From the NCBI GenBank assembly GCA_902523665.1, contig CABZAD010000006.1:1-64000 (forward strand): a stretch of DNA of 64,000 nucleotides, read 5' to 3'. Shown here in pieces: positions 1 to 9,436 of the stretch (positions are counted from its first letter, which is position 1; every line of letters begins with the position of its first letter). This stretch comes from an uncultured Bacteroidota bacterium. GTDB taxonomy: Bacteria; Bacteroidota; Bacteroidia; Flavobacteriales; Flavobacteriaceae. The notes under the pieces are model-generated. The model ran no database searches. It had not been told where the DNA came from and saw nothing but the letters and a program-made list of their open reading frames with translations. Both the position numbers and the translations under genes were made by a program.

Positions 1-734
1 CATATCAAATTGGAAATTTACCAGTTCTAGCAAAATATATTAATCAAAAAGTTGTTTGCGATTTTAGAGTACAAGATATAGAATTAGGTGGTCAGGGTGC
101 ACCTCTAGTCCCTGTAGGTGAAAAGTATCTTTTTCCAGAATATAATACATTAATTAATCTTGGAGGATTTGCTAATATTACTAAGAAAATTAAAGATAAT
201 TTAATTGCTTATGACATATGCCCAATAAATATTGTATTTAACCATTTATCAAGAATAATGGAATTAAAATATGATGATCGAGGATATATTGCATCTATTG
301 GAAACATGAATGATGATTTGTATATTCATTTACAAAGATTAAATTATTATGGAAAAGTCCCCCCCAAATCCCTAGGTGTTGAATGGGTTAATGATCAAAT
401 TCTTCCAATTTTGAGGAACTTCAACAATTTACCAATTAAAGATTTAATGAATACATTTTCAAATCACTTTGCATTTCAAATTGCAAAAAATATTGGAGAA
501 CAAGATCAAGTATTAATCACAGGTGGGGGTGCATATAATGATTATCTTATTGATAGAATAAAAAAATTAACAAATTCAAAATTAACCATTCCAGACCCAA
601 AAATATTAGAATATAAAGAAGCTTTGATATTCTCTTTTTTAGGTCTATTAAGGGTTTTAGGAATAAACAATTGTTATTCTTCAGTTACTGGAGCAAAAAA
701 AGATCATTGTTCAGGTATAATATATAATCCTTAA
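1..734 (+). CDS. anmK: Anhydro-N-acetylmuramic acid kinase, C-terminal part (5' end outside window)
   Basis: AnmK opens and phosphorylates 1,6-anhydro-MurNAc released during peptidoglycan turnover, giving MurNAc-6-phosphate for cell-wall recycling in the cytoplasm. The ORF track begins at an internal ATG (258), but the same frame is open to the window edge, so about 243 codons of a roughly 350-370 residue family are present. The family signatures GGQGAPLVP and INLGGFANIT lie upstream of that ATG, and VLITGGGAYND lies near the end. The missing part is the N-terminal third with the first phosphate-binding loop. No sign of damage. Confidence 0.93.
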   Translation, partial: YQIGNLPVLAKYINQKVVCDFRVQDIELGGQGAPLVPVGEKYLFPEYNTLINLGGFANITKKIKDNLIAYDICPINIVFNHLSRIMELKYDDRGYIASIGNMNDDLYIHLQRLNYYGKVPPKSLGVEWVNDQILPILRNFNNLPIKDLMNTFSNHFAFQIAKNIGEQDQVLITGGGAYNDYLIDRIKKLTNSKLTIPDPKILEYKEALIFSFLGLLRVLGINNCYSSVTGAKKDHCSGIIYNP

Positions 735-740
735 TATTTA

Positions 741-759
741 TTTTTTTTTAATAAATTAG
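741..759 (+). promoter_or_regulatory. T-tract plus TAAATTAG element upstream of secreted-family copy A
   Basis: A run of nine T is followed by TAAATTAG, 22 nt before the ATG at 782. The same arrangement (T-run then TAnATTAG 22-25 nt before ATG) precedes the two other copies of this family. It resembles a variant of the Bacteroidota -7 box TAnnTTTG but has no TTTG at -33. Promoter role is inference. Confidence 0.4.
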
Positions 760-781
760 TCGTTTACCTTAAATCATTTTC

Positions 782-1477
782 ATGAGAAATGCTTTTATAG
801 TCTTGAATACTTTTTTTACGTTTTCATTATGTGCGCAAAATATTACTTGGCAAAATGTAAATTTAAATGTGCCTTTTGAAAATACACAAGCTGTATTTAA
901 CCTTATTGATGGTTTCTACTCTAATATTGAAATTCCTGATGGAATAAGAGTTTCATTTTGGAGCATTGAATATAAAGGGCCAAGTGAAAAGGCTACTCAT
1001 ATTCTCAATTTAGCAGGCACTAAAGAAAGTCTTGTTGAATTTGAATCAAGAAAACTTACTTCAGAATGGGATGCATATCTATCTAAACTAAACTCTCTAA
1101 CAAATAGAGATGGATTTTCTGTTACTGCAGGAGTAACTTTAGTTAGATATAATATTGATAAATGGCAAGAGACAATTGCTCAATCCCATCAATGGAAGGT
1201 TAAAGATCCTCTGAAATTTATTAGTGCTTTTGCTAATTTAATGTCTGTATTTGGTGATTCATCCGGTTATGTATCAATCGGTCAAACTACACACGGAGTT
1301 GAGAATGGAGAGACACACTATATATATGGAACCTATCCAGATTTAATTTCTGCTCTTGATTTTGGAAATGTAGAGAATCAAGACGAATCTGAAGCAATTG
1401 TTGATTGGTTGGAAGCTACTAAAAATGAAGAATATACAAGAAGTATAACAAGAGTTATGCTTAAATCATGGGAATAA
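782..1477 (+). CDS. Secreted protein of unknown family (copy A of three paralogs)
   Basis: 231 residues with an N-terminal signal peptide (hydrophobic stretch ending in LCAQ), so probably periplasmic or extracellular. I do not recognise a named domain. It is clearly related to the protein at 12588 (also 231 aa) and the frameshifted one at 11815. Shared features are the signal peptide ending in AQ, a W near residue 23, the blocks FYSNIEIPDG and ATHILN in the first half, and GYVSIGQ and ETHYIYGTYP in the second half. The two halves look like a duplicated alpha/beta unit, each ending in a TH-x-I type motif. It lies 11 bp before nhaD, so it may be cotranscribed with it. Function unknown. Confidence 0.85.
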   Translation: MRNAFIVLNTFFTFSLCAQNITWQNVNLNVPFENTQAVFNLIDGFYSNIEIPDGIRVSFWSIEYKGPSEKATHILNLAGTKESLVEFESRKLTSEWDAYLSKLNSLTNRDGFSVTAGVTLVRYNIDKWQETIAQSHQWKVKDPLKFISAFANLMSVFGDSSGYVSIGQTTHGVENGETHYIYGTYPDLISALDFGNVENQDESEAIVDWLEATKNEEYTRSITRVMLKSWE

Positions 1478-1488
1478 AACTTATTTAA

Positions 1489-2814
1489 ATGGAAACAATT
1501 TTATTAGGAATTTTTATTGCAGGTTATTTACTTATTACACTCGAACATAGTCTAAGGATTGATAAGCTAATCCCTGCGCTTGGAATGATGGCCTTTTTGT
1601 GGGCAATTATAGCAATTTTTAACATACCTGTTTTTGAGGTAGATACTGAATTGCGGAATTTAATACCTACTAAAGTCAAAAAAATAATGGCTTATCATCT
1701 TTCTCATACATCAGAAATACTAATATTTCTTTTGGGAGCAATGACAATAGTCGAAATAATTGATTATTACAATGGGTTTGAGAAGATTAAATCATTTATA
1801 AGAACAAAATCTAAAAAAAGATTATTATGGATATTTGCTATCCTGGCTTTTATATTATCTGCAATAATCGACAACTTGACTGCAACAATAGTATTAATTA
1901 CAATCTTACAAAAGATTATTAGAGATAAAAATTTAAGATTATGGTTTGCTGGTTTAATTGTGATTTCTGCCAATGCTGGAGGTGCTTGGTCTCCAATTGG
2001 TGATGTAACAACAACTATGCTATGGATTGCAGATAAAGTTACAGTGCCTATGTTATTATATTATGTTTTCATTCCATCGATTGTTTGTATGGTAGTTCCA
2101 GTTTATGCTGCATCATTTCTTAAGCCATTTAGAGGAAATGTTAGTAGTGTAGATAATGATGAAAGTAACATAACAAGTATAGGCACCACAATGTTGTGGT
2201 TAGGATTGGGCGGTATAATATTTGTTCCTGTATTTAAGGTTATAACCGGTCTACCTCCATATGTTGGGATGATGTTATCACTAGCTATTGTTGCGACTTT
2301 TGCCGAAATATTTAGTGGTACAAAGTTTAACATTACCACGCCAAACGATGATAGTATAAAGCATAGTAAGAGTCCCGTTCATAGTGCTCTAACAAAAATT
2401 GAATTACCAAGTATACTTTTCTTTTTAGGAATTTTAATGGCTGTAGCTGCTCTAGAATCTATTGGATATTTATTTCAGTTTGCTCAATATTTAGAGGTAG
2501 TAATACCGGATATCAGAATTGTCGCAGGTCTTTTAGGTCTTGGTTCAGCAGTTATTGATAATGTTCCATTAGTAGCTGCCTCAATAGGTATGTTCTCTCA
2601 GCCAATTGATGATTCTCTATGGCATCTAATAGCATATTCAGCTGGTACAGGTGGAAGTGTATTAGTAATTGGATCTGCAGCAGGAGTTGTTGCAATGGGA
2701 ATGGAGAAAATTGAATTTTTCTGGTATCTTAAGAAGATTGGTTGGTTAGCTTTTATTGGATTTATTTCTGGATTTATAACTTTTGTTCTTCTTGAAGCAT
2801 ATGTATTAGTATAA
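1489..2814 (+). CDS. nhaD: Na+/H+ antiporter NhaD
   Basis: 441-residue inner-membrane carrier of the NhaD branch of the ion transporter superfamily, exchanging internal Na+ (or Li+) for external protons. Many hydrophobic segments are visible, with the family hallmarks IDNLTATIV (around residue 126) and SANAGGAWSPIGDVTT (around 160), and a second NVPL-type half motif (VIDNVPLVAAS) late in the protein, matching the inverted-repeat fold. It fits the sodium-based energetics suggested by nqrABCDEF later in the window. It sits 11 bp after secreted copy A and 4 bp before folC, probably one transcript. Length is normal. Confidence 0.93.
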   Translation: METILLGIFIAGYLLITLEHSLRIDKLIPALGMMAFLWAIIAIFNIPVFEVDTELRNLIPTKVKKIMAYHLSHTSEILIFLLGAMTIVEIIDYYNGFEKIKSFIRTKSKKRLLWIFAILAFILSAIIDNLTATIVLITILQKIIRDKNLRLWFAGLIVISANAGGAWSPIGDVTTTMLWIADKVTVPMLLYYVFIPSIVCMVVPVYAASFLKPFRGNVSSVDNDESNITSIGTTMLWLGLGGIIFVPVFKVITGLPPYVGMMLSLAIVATFAEIFSGTKFNITTPNDDSIKHSKSPVHSALTKIELPSILFFLGILMAVAALESIGYLFQFAQYLEVVIPDIRIVAGLLGLGSAVIDNVPLVAASIGMFSQPIDDSLWHLIAYSAGTGGSVLVIGSAAGVVAMGMEKIEFFWYLKKIGWLAFIGFISGFITFVLLEAYVLV

Positions 2815-2818
2815 TATA

Positions 2819-4021
2819 TTGGACTATAAGAACACAGAAAATTGGGTTTTAAGTAGATTACCTTCATATCAATCTATTGGGAAAAAAGCATATAACCCAG
2901 GACTAAATAATGTTGTAAAGTTTGTGTCTACCTTAAACTTACCCATTGATAGACTAAATCTTATACATGTTGGAGGTACAAATGGAAAAGGGAGTACATC
3001 ATCTTATATTTCATCTATTTTACAAGAGTCTGATTATCAAGTTGGAATTTTTTCCTCTCCCCATTTTTTTGATTTTAGAGAAAGAATTAAAATAAATAAT
3101 CAAAAAATAAGAAAATCTTTTATTGTTGATTTTGTAAATAAAAATAAGAGTACAATAGAAGAATTAGAATTAAGTTTTTTTGAGCTTTCGTTTTGTATTT
3201 CTTTAGCCTATTTTATTCATAATGGTGTAGATTATGCAGTAATTGAAGTTGGTTTAGGTGGGAGATTAGATGCAACAAATATTATTAATCCATTGATTTC
3301 TGTAATAACTAATATCTCACATGATCATACTGATATTCTTGGTAACACACTAGAAATGATTGCTATAGAAAAAGCAGGTATTTTTAAAAAAAAATCCTGT
3401 ATAATAATAGGAGAAAGAAATGATGCTGTTGATGAAATTTTTATTAAAAAAGCAAAAGAGGTTTCTTCAAAAATAACATTTGTCCCAGATTATAATGACC
3501 AAAAACAATACTCTACAGTAAATTATTTGAATACAAACATAAAGACTGCAATATATGCTTGTAAAGCACTTAATACAGAAAGTGTTAATAATAATTCAAT
3601 TATGGCTGGTATATCTAATATTAATAAAAATTGTCACCTAATTGGACGATGGTCTACAGTAAGTGAGAATCCTAAAGTTATATTTGATGCTGCTCATAAT
3701 CAAGCTGGGTTTAGAATTATTTCTTCTCAATTGGAAAAAGTTAGCTATAATAAACTTCATATTATTTTAAGTTTTGTTAAAGGAAAGAATATTAAAGAAC
3801 TAATAGCTGAACTACCTTCCAATTCAAAAATTTACTATACATCTCTCAATATGGAAAGAGGTATGAAGTTAAATGAGTTAATTCAAAATGTAGGAAGAAA
3901 TATTATCTTTGATAATAACACTAAAAGATTACTTGGGGTTGTAAAAAAGGATTGTACAGATAAAGATTTAATATTAATAACAGGTAGTAACTTTATTGCA
4001 AAAAATATTTATGAAAAATAA
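2819..4021 (+). CDS. folC: Bifunctional folylpolyglutamate / dihydrofolate synthase
   Basis: 400 residues, cytoplasmic. Mur-ligase family enzyme that adds glutamate to dihydropteroate and extends the polyglutamate tail of folates. The ATP-binding loop GGTNGKGST is at about residues 52-60. EVGLGGRLDATN, ITNISHDHTDILG and FDAAHNQAG are the other family motifs, in order. The start is TTG four bases after the nhaD stop; the next in-frame Met would remove conserved N-terminal sequence. The 3' end overlaps the next gene by 11 bp if that gene starts at 4011. Confidence 0.93.
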   Translation: MDYKNTENWVLSRLPSYQSIGKKAYNPGLNNVVKFVSTLNLPIDRLNLIHVGGTNGKGSTSSYISSILQESDYQVGIFSSPHFFDFRERIKINNQKIRKSFIVDFVNKNKSTIEELELSFFELSFCISLAYFIHNGVDYAVIEVGLGGRLDATNIINPLISVITNISHDHTDILGNTLEMIAIEKAGIFKKKSCIIIGERNDAVDEIFIKKAKEVSSKITFVPDYNDQKQYSTVNYLNTNIKTAIYACKALNTESVNNNSIMAGISNINKNCHLIGRWSTVSENPKVIFDAAHNQAGFRIISSQLEKVSYNKLHIILSFVKGKNIKELIAELPSNSKIYYTSLNMERGMKLNELIQNVGRNIIFDNNTKRLLGVVKKDCTDKDLILITGSNFIAKNIYEK

Positions 4022-4715
4022 ACTACTTTTTCTTTTAATAATATTTCAATTATCAAATATAAATTCTCAGATAGTCACTGACAGACCAAGTCAGACTGAC
4101 TCTCCCTTTGTTATTGAAAAAGGCTATATTCAAATTGAAACCGGAATTACTATTGACGAAATACAATCAGATATTAACTCATTAATTAGAATTGGAATGT
4201 TTGATGGTATTGAATTAAGAATAAATAGTAATTACATAATTAATGATGAAATTTCGTTTCAAAAAAAGTCTTCTTTCGACGATTTTGAGATTGGGTCAAA
4301 GTTTAGAATTATTGAAAAAAATGAAAATAACATAAACATTAGTTTCTTAACATATATTTCAATCCCTACTTCTCCAGAGGTTTTCTCTTATAATGAATAT
4401 GGTTTTTTAAACAAACTATTATTTTCTCATAATTTGAACTCTGATACAAAAATTGGATATAATATTGGGTATGATAAATTTAACAATCATGATGATAAAT
4501 TTAAATATTCATTAATTTATGGTAAAACTCTTAGTTCCTTTTCAATATTTTTTGAATTATTCGGGAATTCATCTGCTGATATTTCTAATCTTAATTTTGA
4601 TTCTGGATTGACTTACATACATAACAATGATAAACAATTTGATTTATCAATTGGAAAAGGTTTAAATAATAATTTATTTTTTTTTAATATTGGTTTCAGT
4701 TTTAGAATATATTAA
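4011..4715 (+). CDS. Outer-membrane beta-barrel protein, phenol-degradation MetA-like transporter family
   Basis: The track starts at 3996 (TTG), but ATG at 4011 gives a clean signal peptide (MKNKLLFLLIIF to NSQ) and a 234-residue protein, so I choose that start. After the signal peptide comes TDRPSQTDSPF then GYIQIETG, typical of the MetA-pathway-of-phenol-degradation outer-membrane family (PF13557 type), followed by alternating strands and a C-terminal aromatic residue (FSFRIY), as expected for an outer-membrane barrel. The substrate is unknown; the family name is historical. It overlaps folC by 11 bp and ends convergent to the DUF1295 gene. Confidence 0.75.
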   Translation: MKNKLLFLLIIFQLSNINSQIVTDRPSQTDSPFVIEKGYIQIETGITIDEIQSDINSLIRIGMFDGIELRINSNYIINDEISFQKKSSFDDFEIGSKFRIIEKNENNINISFLTYISIPTSPEVFSYNEYGFLNKLLFSHNLNSDTKIGYNIGYDKFNNHDDKFKYSLIYGKTLSSFSIFFELFGNSSADISNLNFDSGLTYIHNNDKQFDLSIGKGLNNNLFFFNIGFSFRIY

Positions 4716-4756
4716 AAACACTATATTTTAATTTTGAAATTTAATAAAGTATAGTA

Positions 4757-5596
4757 CTATATAAACAGAAATAACCTCGGTGTTTTTTTCTGATAGTCTT
4801 TATATTCTTTTAGATGTCCCCATTTTTTTTCTGCACTTTTTTCTAATAAATTTATTCCACTTACATGCACAAGGAGTAAATACGTAAATATTGGAGATAC
4901 AAGAGTGAATAGTTGATATATCCCCAAAGAAGAGTAGCTTATTACACTCACTCCAGTCCAAAGTATTATTTCACCTAAATAATTAGGATGTCTAGAGTAT
5001 TTCCATAATCCCGTTGTTATGAATTTATCCTTATTGTCTTCAATTTTTCTAAAATTTGTTTTTTGGTTATCTGAGATTATCTCTATTGTAAATCCAATAA
5101 TAAATATTATTATACCAATATAAGTAACACTTGTTAGTTCTATTCCATTTGAGATTCCAGTTAATGCACAAATCGAACATATAGATACCCACATGCCCGA
5201 AACAGTAAATGCCATGAAAAACCAACTAAATGATTTTTTAATTTCTCTAAACCTCTTATCTTCACCTGCCTTTTTTATTCTTGTAAATAAAAATATACCT
5301 AATCTTAAAGTCCATATAATTATTAGAGATGAAACAATTATATTTCCATAGTTATCAATACCATCATTTGATGATAAAAGAACGAACAAAACTATTGATA
5401 TGTAAGAAATACTCCCAGTTAAGTCATAAAATTTCTCTGTTTTAAAGACATAAGCAGGAATAAATAGTAACCAATGAATGATAAAAGACAATATTATTCC
5501 ATTCCTTACCTCTTCTATTCCTGTCAATATTCCAAGTGATACTGATATAAAAACAGCACCAAAGGATATTATATAATTTAATAGACTATTTTTCAT
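4757..5596 (-). CDS. DUF1295 / steroid 5-alpha-reductase-like membrane protein
   Basis: 279-residue integral membrane protein with about seven hydrophobic segments. The C-terminal half carries WKYSRHPNYLGEIILW, the hallmark of DUF1295 (PF06966) and related isoprenylcysteine methyltransferase and 5-alpha-reductase folds, where this helix pair binds NAD(P)H or SAM. The reaction is not known for bacterial members. Its start overlaps the end of the homocysteine methyltransferase gene by 11 bp, so the two are probably translated from one message. Confidence 0.82.
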   Translation of the reverse strand: MKNSLLNYIISFGAVFISVSLGILTGIEEVRNGIILSFIIHWLLFIPAYVFKTEKFYDLTGSISYISIVLFVLLSSNDGIDNYGNIIVSSLIIIWTLRLGIFLFTRIKKAGEDKRFREIKKSFSWFFMAFTVSGMWVSICSICALTGISNGIELTSVTYIGIIIFIIGFTIEIISDNQKTNFRKIEDNKDKFITTGLWKYSRHPNYLGEIILWTGVSVISYSSLGIYQLFTLVSPIFTYLLLVHVSGINLLEKSAEKKWGHLKEYKDYQKKTPRLFLFI

Positions 5597-6478
5597 AGTT
5601 ATCTATTTCTTCTCTCATTTTTTTAATATCATCATACCCAACCCTACAACATCCACCTATGATATCAGGTGATAAACTTAACCATTTTTTGATCATTTTG
5701 TCTTTATATAATTTATTTCCAGTCCAAATTTTTTCTACTGGATTATAAATTTCTCCTGAGTTAGGGTAAATTATAATTTTCTTTTTTGTGTTCTTTTTTA
5801 ATACTTTACATGCCTCTTTAACATATAGCGGTGAAAAACAATTAAGACCAATAGTAGATATATTATCAAACTCAGATAATATATTACAAGCTTCTGGAAT
5901 TGAAGAACCATCCCTAAAATTAATATCATCATTACATGTCATAGAAACCCATATCTCTTTATCTAGTTTATCAAAAATCATTGAAAGTATTTTGATTTCT
6001 CTTAAACTAGGTATAGTTTCATATAAAATAATTTCATAGTCGATATCTTTAATAACATTAATGTTATTAGTATGAAAATTATATATATCTTCATCGGTAG
6101 AATCATAAATACCAATATATTCTGAAGCATTTTTTTTGTAAGATGCAAAAGGACCTAAACTACCTACAACTTTAATATCCTTTTTTGTGTTAGCTTCAAT
6201 TATGGCCTCTTTAGCTAGATCCAAAGATTTTTGAAATACTTCTTTTATTTCTTCTAAATCAATTCCTTTTTCTTTTAATATATCATAGCTAATTTGATAT
6301 GAAGAAGTTAATAAATAATCAGCACCTGAATCAATATAGCCTTTATGAATTTTTTTTTAATGAGTTCAGGATTATTAATTAAAGCATCTCCAGTCCAAAG
6401 TCTATTATTAAGATTATAACCATCTAACTCTAACGGATATGACATACTTCCATCTAAAAGTTTGATTTTATTTTCCAT
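5586..6478 (-). CDS. mmuM: Homocysteine S-methyltransferase, frameshifted
   Basis: Moves a methyl group from S-methylmethionine (or SAM) to homocysteine, giving methionine. The track shows only the C-terminal 212 residues, but ATG at 6478 begins a matching N-terminus (LLDGSMSYPLEL, RLWTGDALINN) in another frame. The two join at a run of nine A (coding strand, plus-strand T 6350-6358); ten A would restore one frame of about 297 residues, normal for MmuM. Zinc ligands are visible as GLNC and GGCCRVG. The homopolymer break looks like a sequencing or assembly error, or a recent mutation. Confidence 0.82.
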
Positions 6479-6542
6479 TTAACTAAATTAAAAAAGTATT
6501 AATAGGAAATCTAAAATAAACTATATTTACATCCTATTTTTA

Positions 6543-6617
6543 GGGCGCTTAGCTCAGTTGGTTTAGAGCACCTCGTTTACACCGAGGGGGTCGGGGGTTC
6601 GAATCCCTCAGCGCCCA
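6543..6617 (+). tRNA. tRNA-Val (TAC anticodon)
   Basis: 75 nt cloverleaf: acceptor GGGCGCT pairs with AGCGCCC, D-stem GCTC/GAGC, anticodon stem CCTCG/CGAGG with loop TTTACAC (anticodon TAC, reads GTA), T-arm with TTCGAAT loop. The CCA end is not encoded. A TATATTTA box 13 nt upstream (6522-6529) could be its -7 element. Confidence 0.97.
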
Positions 6618-6634
6618 CATCTTATCATTAATAT

Positions 6635-9411
6635 TTAGTTGTTGCTTTTTAATTTATTGTCTAATAATTCATAGCCTTGATTAATACCCTTCTCAATTGC
6701 TGGAACACCTCTAACCATCCACAAAGGTTCTGGATCACCTTTCAGATAATGGTCAAAAAACTGTTGCATTCTTATATTAAAGTCTTTTCTGTTTTGCAAC
6801 TTTAGTGGCCAATGACGTGCATCATTATAATTTAATAACCAAGATGGTTTACCAAGTCGTCTTAAACTGACAAAGAACTCAATACCCTGGTACCATGGAA
6901 CATGCCCATCAGCATCATTATGCATTATTAATATTGGTGTGTTTATCTTATCAATATTATATATTGGCGAATTTTCAAAGTATCTTTGTGGATATTCCCA
7001 TGGTGTTCCTCCAATTCTGCTTTGGGTTCTTTCATATTGAAACTGACGGCTTAATCCAGTATCCCATCTTATACCTCCAAACGCACTAATCATATTTACA
7101 ACTGGAGCTCCAGACTCTGCTGCTTTAAAAATATCTGTTTTAGTAACTAGATATGCTATCTGATAACCACCCCAACTGTGTCCTTGGACACCAATATTTG
7201 TCTCATCCACAAATCCTTTCTCTATTAAAGAAGTTACACCTGGTATAACACTATTAAATGCACTTTCTCCAGGATACCCAACTCTGTAATATACATCTGG
7301 ATTAAATATTAAATAGCCTCTACTAGTGTAAAAACTATAATTAATTGATGATCTTCCTGGTGATGGGGCTCTGTGAGCATGAAGACTATTTGAACTTTTT
7401 TCATAAAAGTTCACGATCATTGGGTACTTTTTATTTGAATCAAAATTTTCTGGTTTTATCAATATTCCTGTTAATTGCAAACCATTTAATGAGGTCCAAT
7501 TAACTAACTCAGCAGTTCCCCAATTATAATCTTTTTGCTGAGTGTTTACATCGCTTATTAAATTAATTGATTCAAAATTTAAATCTGAAACTCTTATGTC
7601 TGGATATTCTTTGAAAGATTGTCTGGTAAAAATTACAATTTCACTTAATCTTGCTTTTTTTGGATTTGAATATCTAAATGGGCCATCTAATAATTGGTAA
7701 CCAGATTTATTTTTGTAATTATATTTATAATATCCTGAGTTTTTTGTTATCTCATTGAAAGTAGTCATAAGAATTTTTTTGGAATCTTCAATGAATGTTT
7801 TTTCAGAATCTAATTTTACATATCTGAATATAGTTTTAGTCTCTCTTCCTTTAGTGAGTCTTCTACTTGATCCATCGTCTGGATTAAATTCCCATATATC
7901 ATAGCGATCATAAATAAGAAGCTTATTATCTTTCTCTGTCCAACCAGCAAAACCATATGATCTAGGATAATCAGGAGAATCATTAAGCTCATCATAAAAA
8001 ACTTTTCCTTTTGTTAATTCAACATACTTTGAGGTCTTAACGTTATATGTAAACCAAGTGCTATCAATTTGATTATAACCAAAAGCATATTCTCCTTTTG
8101 GGCTAAATCTTGCAGTACTTGGGTTAGATTTAATTGCTAGTTTTGTATCCCCATTATTAATATTTATTATAGCTAAATCATTCATAGAATATAATGCTGT
8201 CCATTGTGAACTTAATTGATATGGTATAGGATTGCTTATTAAAGCAAAGTCACCATTTCCTTCATCTGATAATATTGCGATTGGAAATTCTTTAGTTGCT
8301 ATTTGGATCAATCTGTTATCTTTTATGTGGTAAACCGTTTGAAATGATTTTTTTTATATCATTTTCAATTTGTTTTTCCTGAACAGTATATAATCTTGGC
8401 TCATCATAAGTCCAAACCTCAACATTTACAATTTCCTCATCTAATAATAATGTATCCTGAACAATTTCTGGAAGACCTAATCCAAAATATAATTTCCTCT
8501 CATTTTTTGAAAATTTAATATCACCATAGGGAGACACTTTGTAACCATAAGGTGAACTATCCATATCTAGAATCAACTTTGATTTTTTTTGAGACGAGTC
8601 CCACAGATAAAGTTCGTATGGTCTTTGATAGGTCTTTGTAGAATCAGCATCTTTAACAAAAGCTAGTTTATCACCAGAATTACTAAAGTTGAGTTTAAAA
8701 TATTTTGTTTTTTCATGAGATATATGAATCTGTTTACTGCTGTTTGTTTTTAAATTATTGATGTAGACACCAGGATTTATTGAGTCCTTTAGACCTGATG
8801 TGGAATATGATAATACCATGCCTTCTTTTGCAAAAGTATAGTTTGTCACAAAAGGTATTGTATCTTCCTTGTTTGTTTTAAGATTTCTTATTATTAAAGG
8901 GTATCCTTTTTTCACTATTTATAGAGTCTTTTAATTTATTATTTTGCTCTAAAGGAGTTTTATCATATGTATAAGCTAAGAAACCCGACCATTTTTCTGG
9001 AAGTTTATAAGACTTTACATTTGCAATTTTATGTAAAGAATTATTTTCTAGATTAAAAAGACCAATTGAATCTCTAGGCAATTTTTCTTTTTCAACATTT
9101 TTTCTTTTCATTTCAGTGATACTATCTTTCCAGGCCTTTATCTTAAAAACGGCAAACTTCGAATCATAGGTAAACTTTCCATCCTCAGAACGTTCATAAT
9201 CAAATATTAAATTACCTTCATTGTCCTTTATTTTAATATGCTGATCCTTTTCACCTTTTTCAATTGAATACATTATAAAGTTACCTTTAGAACTAATTTC
9301 TTGACTTACAATTTTATTCCAAATATCAAAATCAGGATGATCTAGAATTTTTTTCTGTGAAAATGTAATTAAGCTTATAAGCATAAAAGCAAAACATAAA
9401 ATATTTCTCAT
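6635..9411 (-). CDS. Secreted S9-family peptidase (prolyl-oligopeptidase type), two frameshifts
   Basis: Three consecutive ORFs (8878-9411, 8316-8915, 6635-8311) are parts of one gene. Part one has a signal peptide (ending in TFSQ) and the start of a beta-propeller. Part two continues the propeller. Part three ends it and carries the alpha/beta-hydrolase domain with GHSWGGY (nucleophile Ser), DADGHVPW (Asp) and ARHWPL (His). The breaks are at an A-run (plus T 8907-8912) and at AAAA (plus T 8321-8324). Removing one base at each gives a single frame of about 924 residues, normal for large flavobacterial S9 peptidases. It probably degrades peptides in the periplasm. Confidence 0.85.
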
Positions 9412-9436
9412 AACTTTTTTTTTAAATTAATTTTTA

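Noticed and set aside
3996-4010. TTG start for the MetA-like outer-membrane gene
   Set aside because: ATG 4011 gives a normal signal peptide; the extra residues precede it without purpose.
4750-4761. Palindrome TATAGTACTATA as a binding site or terminator between convergent genes
   Set aside because: Short, very AT-rich, no T-tail and overlapping the stop codon of the DUF1295 gene; likely chance.
8316-8915. 199-residue ORF as a separate gene
   Set aside because: It is the middle part of the S9 peptidase beta-propeller, joined to its neighbours by single-base shifts.
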